Assembly: GCF_032854445.1 (NCBI RefSeq)
Contig: NC_088307.1
Location: forward strand, 4,838,001 to 4,902,000
Length of the DNA: 64,000 nucleotides
Reading direction: 5' to 3'
Source: Liolophura sinensis
Lineage: Eukaryota; Mollusca; Polyplacophora; Chitonida; Chitonidae
Shown here: positions 58,301-64,000 of the stretch, one piece after another
How the letters are laid out: each line of letters starts with the position of its first letter
How positions within the stretch are numbered: position 1 is the first letter of the stretch
The notes under the pieces: model-generated
Told to the model about the DNA's origin: nothing
The model's database searches: none
Seen by the model: only the letters and a program-made list of their open reading frames with translations
Translations under genes and position numbers: made by a program

Positions 58301-61300
58301 TCAAAAATTTGACAGAAACCAACGTGACATGAATGTTGAGAGGTGTGCTATGAATGGCCTGAGAAGTTATCAGCAGACAAAATATAACACACCAACCTTC
58401 TTCCTCTCTTGTTTCAGCTCCTGAATTAAATTACTGAGGTCCTTTATTATGTTGGACTGTATATTCTCTGCGATGACCTCATGTTGGCCCGCGCTGTCGT
58501 GCAGCTCCTTCAGCATGTCTAAAAACCCCTTGGTACATGTGAAACTGAAAGAGGATACCAATGTGTGATGTATTCTTTGAGTTATTTGACCATGTAATAC
58601 ATGTACATCCAGTCAAGACAGACATCACATGGTTCATACTGCCATGCCTGATATATCACTCCATTTACTGCCTTGATTCGATGGTAACTTGTCAGTCTTC
58701 CTACTACCTCACTGCTATACAACCAGATACTTAACTCCATCAGCCGACAAAGGATTTATGCAAGTAGAAGATTTCAGACATGTCTATCAGATACACTGTT
58801 TAGTGAACACATGGTGGACTAAATTTAGCTTCAAGAAATATTTTGATGCCACATTTATGACAGCAAACCAGTAACTTACTCTTTCTGCCTATTTTGCCCT
58901 CACAATATCAAATTTTACCTAACATCGGCTCTAAATGTGGACAACTTCCTGCTTTCTGTTGTTTTGTCCTTGCTGTCCATCATTAATGACACTACCGCTT
59001 GATTGGATACAGTGCTTACTGATATTTATGAGTTACTGAGTTGGGTGGATTGGTTATTTCTGCATAGCACAAAAAGGTATGCGAAAATGGCTCACCTAAT
59101 AAAGAGATACCTTTGTTCAAAAATGTTTCACTTACAATGTACATGTACCTGAAAGCTGTCTGGTTTGAAGCTAGAGGAAGCCTAAGGGAAACCACTGCCC
59201 AGTTACATGTACATGTAGATGTACCTGACAGCTGTTTGGTTTAAGGCTAGAAGACGCCTAAGGGAAACAACTGCCCAGTTACATGTAAATATACCTGACA
59301 GCTGTTTGGTTTGAAGCTAGAGGGAGCCTAAGGGAAACAACTGCCCAGTTACAAGTAGATGTACCTGACAGCTGTTTGGTTTAAGGCTAGAAGGCGCCTA
59401 AGGGAAACCACTGCCCAGTTACATGTACATGTAGATGTACCTGACAGCTGTTTGGTTTGAAGCTAGAGGAAGCCTAAGGGAAACCACTGCCCAGTTACAT
59501 GTACATGTAGATGTACCTGACAGCTGTTTGGTTTGAAGCTAGAGGAAGCCTAAGGGAAACCACTGCCCAGTTACATGTACATGTAGATGTACCTGACAGC
59601 TGTTTGGTTTGAAGCTAGAGGAAGCCTAAGGGAAAACACTGCCCAGTTACATGTACATGTAGATGTACCTGACAGCTGTTTGGTTTAAGGCTAGAAGATG
59701 CCTAAGGGAAACCACTGCCCAGTTACATGTACATGTAGATGTACCTGACAGCTGTTTGGTTTGAAGCTAGAGGAAGCCTAAGGGAAACCACTGCCCAGTT
59801 ACATGTACATGTAGATGTACCTGACAGCTGTTTGGTTTAAGGCTAGAAGATGCCTAAGGGAAACCACTGCCCAGTTACATGTTTATGTAGATGTACCTGA
59901 CAGCTGTTTGGTTTGAAGCTAGAGGAAGCCTAAGGGAAACCACTGCCCAGTTACATGTACATGTAGATGTACCTGACAGCTGTTTGGTTTAAGGCTAGAA
60001 GATGCCTAAGGGAAACCACTGCCCAGTTACATGTACATGTAGATGTACCTGACAGCTGTTTGGTTTGAAGCTAGAGGAAGCCTAAGGGAAACCACTGCCC
60101 AGTTACATGTACATGTAGATGTACCTGACAGCTGTTTGGTTTAAGGCTAGAAGACGCCTAAGGGAAACAACTGCCCAGTTACATGTAGATGTACCTGACA
60201 GCTGTTTGGTTTAAGGCTAGAAGACGCCTAAGGGAAACCACTGCCCAGTTACATGTACATGTAGATGTACCTGACAGCTGTTTGGTTTGAAGCTAGAGGA
60301 AGCCTAAGGGAAACCACTGCCCAGTTACATGTACATGTAGATGTACCTGACAGCTGTTTGGTTTGAAGCTAGAGGAAGCCTAAGGGAAAACACTGCCCAT
60401 TAACATGTAGATGTACCTGACAAACTTGGTGTGCAAAGCTCCTTGGGACGAGCAAGTGCACTGATTAGATAAGCCGGGTGCATGTACATGTACACGTAAT
60501 TTTATTATGTCAATGGTGGCTTATAAAGAATTAAAGGCAACTGAGATGAATGTCTAACATTAACACATTGCCATAGAAATAAGTTTATTAATTTATGTAT
60601 TTATTTTACCATTCCTTTAAAAACAACTTGAGAACACTAACTTAAATGATGTTAACCCACTGTTTCAGCCAAACGAATCAACTATAGCTTGGAACAAACG
60701 GAGCATTTCACTAAGTACATTGTACCTGATAACCTAGAACCCTGCAGCCAATCCAACGCAAGCTGGGATAAGCATGTGACAGCAAATAGTACACCAAAAA
60801 ACCTTATAGTTATTAGATATAAGCCGGTTTAATGAACTTGTCTGCATATATATGAACTGAATTGTCATGTACAGAGAAATCCTTAAAAAAGATGAATTAA
60901 ATTCACTTACACATAGTCATCCTCTTCTTTCTTCTTCGGCTGATAATTTTTCACCAGTTTTCTGAAATAAACAGGAATTGATTGATTAGGGTTTCAAAAA
61001 ATTTTCATTTATAGGACACTGGTCAGGTTTATAGGTGGAGAAAACCAGACAGCCCGACACACATCACCCACCTTTGCCAGGTACGCATATGACAAATGTG
61101 TTCACTTGATGCCAAAAAGGGAACAAAAAATAATTACATGCATCAGTTAACATTTATTAATAAGTACAGAAAAATGATATACATGAATCCAGAATTATGA
61201 AATCATCAAATTCTTGATTACTGCTGGTACATGTTTTGTTTCGTGACACCTAGAAGGCAATAATAAGTCTTTTATCTTACATAATCCCCAAGATGAGAAA

Positions 61301-62339
61301 TCAGTCAAACACTTGGGGAGGGGGCCTCTGTGGCTCAGTCGGTTAGCGCGCCAGCGCAGCGTAATGACCCAGGAGCCTCTCACCAATGCGGTCGCTGTGA
61401 GTTCAAGTCCAGCTCATGCTGGCTTCCTCTCCGGCCGTAAGTGGGAAGGTCTGTCATCAACCTGCGGATGGTCGTGGGTTTCCCCCGGGCTGTGCCCGGT
61501 TTCCACCCACCATAATGCTGGCCGCCGTCGTATAAGTGAAATATTCTTGAGTACGGCGTAAAACACCAATCAAAAAAAAAAACACACTTGGGGATGTTTT
61601 TTTTTTTTTTTATAAATGAAAATATGTAAAACCACTTGTGTACACAACTTGCATCTACACTGATCTACATTCGACACATATACATGCATGTACATCCGTG
61701 TTACCTGTGGCTGTATCCGTGTACAGCCTATGGTTAATTACAGAAGCAAGCCATTTCACACATTTCATGGTAAGTCAGGTACAAACACAGGTAAACTCGA
61801 AAGAACAAGCGTCAGTGGCTGAGCCTTTTAAACTGACAAAAATAATGAATGCAGTTCAAACATGTATGTCTTGTAAAAACAGTTATTTGATATTAAACAT
61901 TATTATTTTTTTGCAACAAACTAGAAAACACTTAACCTTCATGTAATTCATCATACTTTTAACACATCTTAGAAATACACGCATGTGTACACAGATTTAT
62001 AGCCCTTCATCGCAGGGTCTATTTCTCACCTGTGCAAGCATTACATGTACATATACATGTGTATGAAGACGCTGTATACAGTGTACATGTACCCGACCAG
62101 GCAATCTAATGGCACAGACAAACATTCTCATACAGATCTCTACATCGAGAAAATAGATTTTTGGTGTTTAAAATGAAGAGCCTAGATATACACATACATG
62201 TGTACAGTGCATGAAGAACTTACTTGAGCTTAGATGCATATTCATTCTCAATGGCACATCTCTCTTTGTAGAAATGGGTGACCTTTTCGCAGAAGTCGAT
62301 GCCTTTTTGGGTATGTTTCTCTAGGTTATCATACTGGTC
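40229..62339 (-). CDS. FNBP1-like: F-BAR / HR1 / SH3 adaptor of the CIP4-FBP17-Toca-1 family (5' exon missing)
   Basis: This gene encodes a membrane-curving adaptor that links Cdc42 to N-WASP/actin and to endocytosis (family knowledge). Coding exons in order: 62224-62339, 60911-60961, 58397-58544, 57937-57999, 57146-57250, 56336-56464, 55122-55268, 54267-54482, optional 47568-47609, 43897-44009, 43406-43538, 42576-42721, 41308-41483 and 40229-40392. All phases agree and no frameshift is seen. [92 protein letters not shown]1 (Cdc42-binding): [20 protein letters not shown] to [22 protein letters not shown]3: [48 protein letters not shown] and stop. 568 residues visible, 582 with the 42-nt exon. 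The first exon (MSWGTELW-like in relatives) was not found. Confidence 0.95.
41029..41155. mobile_element. Small foldback element with GGTTTCATGAAGC ends
   Basis: GCGGTTTCATGAAGC at the left is mirrored by GCTTCATGAAACCGG at the right; inner CTTAGCTAAGTTTGCCCTTA mirrors TAGCTAAGGGCGACTTAGC. It lies in the last F-BAR intron. Confidence 0.8.
41308..41483 (-). CDS. FNBP1-like: F-BAR gene, acidic linker and start of SH3
   Basis: 176 nt, phase 2 in, 1 out. It encodes [20 protein letters not shown] and ALYSFE, the first SH3 strand, after an acidic stretch like DDEFDDE in vertebrate forms. Donor GAAC|gtaagcc. Confidence 0.93.
41558..41823 (+). mobile_element. SINE type 1, full length
   Basis: A-box TGGCTCAGTTGGCTAGCGCT, B-box GAGTTCAAGTCCAG, tail ATAAAACACCAATCAAATAA. 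Imperfect target duplication TCAAAAAGGCTGAGG / TCAAATAAGCTGAGG (13 of 15). It lies in an F-BAR intron. Confidence 0.92.
42576..42721 (-). CDS. FNBP1-like: F-BAR gene, Ser-rich linker exon
   Basis: 146 nt, phase 0 in and 2 out. It encodes [20 protein letters not shown] and a Ser/Thr/Gly-rich tail ending [11 protein letters not shown]. The opening matches AWLAEAEGR of CIP4/FBP17. Confidence 0.92.
43406..43538 (-). CDS. FNBP1-like: F-BAR gene, second HR1 exon
   Basis: 133 nt, phase 2 in, 0 out, donor TTTGAG|gtgagtg. It encodes [20 protein letters not shown] and [20 protein letters not shown]; .MKDVY..NP.MGDPASL.. is the family pattern. Confidence 0.94.
43897..44009 (-). CDS. FNBP1-like: F-BAR gene, first HR1 exon
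   Basis: 113 nt, phase 0 in, 2 out. It encodes [20 protein letters not shown] and [18 protein letters not shown], matching EDFS.LPPEQRRKKLQQK.DEL of the family. Confidence 0.93.
44166..44335 (+). mobile_element. SINE type 1, 5'-truncated
   Basis: TTTCCTCTCTGGCCATATGG, CCTGCGTATGTTCGTGGG, tail GTAAAACACCAATCATATAA. Confidence 0.85.
44955..45100. repeat. ~22-bp AGAGGAAACC repeat
   Basis: GGTAAAGAGGAAACCAGTCA-type units, about seven. The core GAGGAAACC equals that of 13128-13252 and of the antisense SINE (GTGGGAGGAAACC). Confidence 0.8.
45977..46187 (-). mobile_element. TTCAACC foldback family, copy 2 (reverse)
   Basis: It begins TACCCTAATTCTTCAACCTT, has CCAATATTTTGAAACG, and ends GGTTGAAAAGGTTCAAGATT then TACAGTA. 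Reverse orientation to the other two copies. Confidence 0.78.
47568..47609 (-). CDS. FNBP1-like: Probable 42-nt cassette exon of the F-BAR gene
   Basis: Acceptor tttgctag and donor TCG|gtaactc bound 42 nt encoding [14 protein letters not shown]. Phase 0 to 0 fits exactly between exons 54267-54482 and 43897-44009. It is GC-rich inside a very AT-rich 10-kb intron. Vertebrate relatives vary by splicing in this linker. No transcript evidence here. Confidence 0.5.
52447..52664 (+). mobile_element. TTCAACC foldback family, copy 3
   Basis: TACTGTAAATCTTCAACCTT to TTCAAAATATTGGTCGCAGT, AGTGGTTGAAAAGGTTGAAG, AATTACGGTA. Both ends are TA-flanked, consistent with a TA target. Confidence 0.82.
52695..52852 (-). 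mobile_element. SINE type 1, 5'-truncated, minus strand
   Basis: TTGATTGGTGTTTTACGCCG, ATTATGGTGGGAGGAAACTG, ending GGACCTTCCCACGTACATG. Confidence 0.88.
54267..54482 (-). CDS. FNBP1-like: F-BAR gene, exon end of F-BAR and basic linker
   Basis: 216 nt, 72 codons, phase 0 to 0. It encodes [40 protein letters not shown] and a basic Ser/Thr-rich linker ending [16 protein letters not shown], comparable to KGKLWPF.KK in vertebrate FBP17. Confidence 0.92.
55122..55268 (-). CDS. FNBP1-like: F-BAR gene, exon [12 protein letters not shown]
   Basis: 147 nt, phase 0 to 0, acceptor tttttgcag, donor GCGCAG|gtacgcc. It encodes [20 protein letters not shown] and [20 protein letters not shown], the fourth F-BAR helix. 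Confidence 0.93.
55685..55735 (-). pseudogene. Duplicated half-exon copy 4 (51 nt, shifted)
   Basis: 51 nt with small deletions; length stays a multiple of 3 but the middle is read in another frame ([17 protein letters not shown]). Acceptor and donor remain. A fifth, more decayed copy without a donor lies at about 55570-55640. Confidence 0.6.
55838..55891 (-). pseudogene. Duplicated half-exon copy 3 in the F-BAR gene
   Basis: 54 nt, again 166 bp on, encoding [18 protein letters not shown], open, with acceptor and donor kept. Confidence 0.7.
56004..56057 (-). pseudogene. Duplicated half-exon copy 2 in the F-BAR gene
   Basis: 54 nt, exactly 166 bp from copy 1, encoding [18 protein letters not shown], open, with the same acceptor and donor. 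Confidence 0.7.
56170..56223 (-). pseudogene. Duplicated half-exon copy 1 in the F-BAR gene
   Basis: 54 nt encoding [18 protein letters not shown], one residue different from the parent exon. It has acceptor ttctgatgcag and donor gtgagtg, phase 0 to 0, so it could be spliced in. The 5' half of the parent exon is absent. Use as an exon is unproven. Confidence 0.7.
56336..56464 (-). CDS. FNBP1-like: F-BAR gene, exon with KNEYAAQL (parent of the duplicated half-exons)
   Basis: 129 nt, 43 codons, phase 0 to 0, acceptor ctttccag, donor TTCCAG|gtgagtg. It encodes [20 protein letters not shown] and [20 protein letters not shown]. Its last 54 nt recur in tandem just downstream. Confidence 0.93.
56556..56737. 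mobile_element. Foldback (MITE-like) element with GGGCTC..CACAAAGCCA ends
   Basis: The left GGGCTCATTCCACAAAGCCA and CTTAATGTCAAAATT are mirrored by the right AATTTTGACTTAAG and CTGGCATTGTAGAGCTGGTC. It lies in an F-BAR intron. Confidence 0.65.
57146..57250 (-). CDS. FNBP1-like: F-BAR gene, exon [13 protein letters not shown]
   Basis: 105 nt, phase 0 to 0. It encodes [20 protein letters not shown] and [15 protein letters not shown], equal in pattern to SKRRFERDCKEA...DADINVTKADVEK of the family. Confidence 0.93.
57341..57450 (-). mobile_element. SINE type 1, decayed 3' part, minus strand
   Basis: CACTGGTGTTTTATGCCTAA, CTCAAGAATATTTCACTTGC, GGGCAGAGCCCGGGAAACCC, CTGCAGGTTAGATGG. Confidence 0.75.
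57937..57999 (-). CDS. FNBP1-like: F-BAR gene, exon [11 protein letters not shown]
   Basis: 63 nt, phase 0 to 0, acceptor tttttcag, donor gtgagta. It encodes [19 protein letters not shown] and DR. Confidence 0.9.
58397..58544 (-). CDS. FNBP1-like: F-BAR gene, exon with [10 protein letters not shown]
   Basis: 148 nt, phase 2 in and 0 out, donor AAGAAG|gttggt. It encodes [20 protein letters not shown] and [14 protein letters not shown], the central F-BAR helix. Confidence 0.93.
59143..60425. repeat. 76-bp satellite, 17 copies, A/B unit types
   Basis: Unit: TTACATGTACATGTAGATGT, ACCTGACAGCTGTTTGGTTT, then GAAGCTAGAGGAAGCCTAAG (type A) or AAGGCTAGAAGACGCCTAAG (type B), GGAAACCACTGCCCAG. Order by my count: A B A B A A A B A B A B A B B A A. 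Some units lack the ACATGTACATGTAG part. It lies between F-BAR exons 58397-58544 and 60911-60961. Confidence 0.95.
60911..60961 (-). CDS. FNBP1-like: F-BAR gene, exon KNYQPKKK
   Basis: 51 nt, phase 2 in and 2 out. It encodes [16 protein letters not shown], matching the KKYQPKK lysine-rich loop of FBP17/CIP4. It is too short to appear as an open frame. Confidence 0.92.
61320..61583 (+). mobile_element. SINE type 1, full length, youngest-looking, 11-bp target duplication
   Basis: A-box TGGCTCAGTCGGTTAGCGCG, B-box GAGTTCAAGTCCAG, GTATAAGTGAAATATTCTTG, GTAAAACACCAATCAAAAAA. ACACTTGGGGA at 61309-61319 and 61584-61594. Poly-A tail rather than TAAA repeats. Confidence 0.93.
62224..62339 (-). CDS. 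FNBP1-like: F-BAR gene, coding exon 2 (first visible)
   Basis: 116 nt, phase 0 in and 2 out. It encodes [20 protein letters not shown] and [18 protein letters not shown], the first F-BAR helix. Acceptor ttgacag, donor CTCAA|gtaagt. Confidence 0.93.
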
Positions 62340-64000
62340 CTGTCAACACATCAAAGAACAAAGATTTGAAAAATCTAGTCACAAGTAAGGATATATAAAT
62401 ATATGTATATATATCAAGCTTTTACGAGGAGTAGGAAGACATAAAAATATGATCACCAGACTTGTGACATGAATCAAAACAAATTATCGTGTGCAACCTT
62501 AAAATCTGCTTGCTAGATTATCTGGAGGGTCAGACAGAGAGAGGGAGGTGGAGAGAAATATAAACATGTAACTGTGGTTAGAAACAGATTGAAAGATTAA
62601 CATGTAAGTACATGTTCGTACATGTAGGTACTTCTTCTACAGATTGTATGTACATTGATGTATGAACTGCCAGAAAGTCCTTCCAGAAAAAATGGCAGTT
62701 TTGATTTGTAAGTGATCTGCAACAACCAGAGATGCTCAAGAATCTTTCACACTGCAAGTCCAAATGAAGAGTAAAATGTTCTTGCCAAACGCAAGGACAT
62801 TTTGACACCAATGTGGTGTGCCCAAATCAGAGGATACCCAAATGATGATGACTATTGCCTGATATATTTAACTCTTTGGAAAAATGCCTTTTACACTGTA
62901 TTCATTTGTAATGAATGTGCAATGTTTTATAAGTAATTTTGACATTAAAATGTGGTATATAAGACATTGATTTTGGTTTCTCACTACCCTGAAAATATTT
63001 AGCCCAAATTAGCCTAATAACAGGGTGACCAATTAGAAAGCTGTACTTGGCCCTAAATGTTATTACTGGGTACTTTAACATACTGTACTTGGCACAGTTA
63101 AAACAGTACAAGACCGAACGTTAACATGTACATGTAAATGTAGCAGCCCTTTAGCTTGGGAGAGGGCACAAAGAGTGAGCCGCAAACCCAAAATATTTAG
63201 ACTGCAAATGTGGAGAAAGTAAGTCTGTGTGCGGAAATATTAACTGGGGTCTTGACGGGCCAACACAGAGGCCAGTTTCGGAAAACCTTTATAATGTCAC
63301 TATGAAAGAAAACGAACATTAAAAATAGAAGGCTGGACTAATATTGAACTACAACAAGAAAACATTTAAACAGCAAGACAACACATATTTGCTGTGCCCA
63401 TATGTCAAGTGCTATGGCTCTGCGATCATTTATCAACTGCCTGACATTTTGATTATGTTTTGCAACATGCCCTCCACAGACAAAGTGTAGCAATGTATTA
63501 ATGTACATAAAGACTGAAAAGACAAATTTTAAGACACTGACATACATGGTTGCATTTATAACATCTTTCTCATACTTATGAGTGATTACACAATTGCATA
63601 ACTGCTCCACGAGGAGCATTTTCCTTGTATACATGTACATTGGCATAAAATGCAGATCCAGGAAATACACTGAACACTGTTATTTGATGACGGCCCCTAA
63701 CTGCTTGAGTAACAGCCATGATCAGTGGCAGAACCCAATGAACAGTGACTGACAACACCAAAACAACCCATATAAATCTACATGTAAATAAACAACGAAA
63801 AGTACATGCTCTCAGCACAAGGTCATACTACATATACATGTAGCAATGCCAGATAAATTTAAACCCCTGTTCCTTGGGAAGACTTAACACTGGACTAAAC
63901 AATTCAGAGACCACTAGTGCCTGTTATTAACAATGTTTATAACCATGACATGTTATTTGTAGTTACATTCATGTGTATTCCTTGCAAAAAAACTGAAATT
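62340..64000. other. F-BAR intron upstream of the first visible exon
   Basis: AT-rich with scattered ACATGTACATGTA runs. No exon encoding an MSWGTELW-like start was found on the minus strand. Minus ORFs at 63338-63818 show no domain and no splice context. Confidence 0.5.

Noticed and set aside
59143-60425. CRISPR-like repeat/spacer array
   Set aside because: Units are contiguous 76-bp repeats without unique spacers, in an animal intron.
61313-61561. 82-codon frame and similar ones at 8889, 15510, 41498, 30331
   Set aside because: They are translations of SINE copies or run from a true exon into a SINE.

Overview
The window is animal nuclear DNA, most likely from a marine lophotrochozoan such as a mollusc. 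Three recognisable genes are split into many short exons with GT-AG introns. The rest is AT-rich and crowded with tRNA-headed SINEs ending in a TAAA-rich tail, small foldback elements and minisatellites. There are no operons, prokaryotic ribosome sites or CRISPR arrays. The species cannot be named from the sequence.

Layout. (1) Bases 1-9407: the 5' part of a minus-strand SLC5 sodium/solute symporter gene, closest in pattern to sodium-coupled monocarboxylate transporters. Three exons are visible (9051-9407, 8518-8586, 3880-3931); the remaining exons were not found and probably lie beyond base 1. A 56-bp satellite fills 870-1760. (2) Bases 9408-14788: intergenic DNA between two divergently transcribed genes, with a foldback element and degenerate 20-bp repeats. 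(3) Bases 14789-23484: a complete ten-exon plus-strand gene for a Ca2+-binding mitochondrial ATP-Mg/Pi carrier (SCaMC, SLC25A24/25/23 type, 465 residues). Its exons 5-7 carry four single-base indels. (4) Bases about 25.8-40.2 kb: no recognised complete gene. This stretch holds a 54-bp minisatellite open on both strands, a Penelope-like retroelement remnant between inverted 126-bp arms, several SINEs, 106-bp and 24-bp arrays, and two unassigned exon-like segments. (5) Bases 40229-62339: a minus-strand gene for an F-BAR/HR1/SH3 protein of the CIP4/FBP17/Toca-1 family. It has thirteen clear coding exons plus one probable 42-nt cassette exon; the first coding exon lies beyond base 64000 or was not found.

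The three genes are not functionally linked: a plasma-membrane symporter, an inner-mitochondrial-membrane carrier and a Cdc42/actin/membrane-bending adaptor.

Most notable: the 3' half of one F-BAR exon has been tandemly duplicated on a 166-bp period. This yields up to four intronic copies, each with a donor and a newly exposed acceptor, three of them 54 nt and in frame. Second, the abundant SINE behaves as two modules with a recurring junction at TCTGCCA; each half occurs alone with perfect target-site duplications, and the 3' half also occurs inverted in front of a near-complete copy. Third, three copies of a roughly 215-bp foldback element share TTCAACC-type inverted ends.
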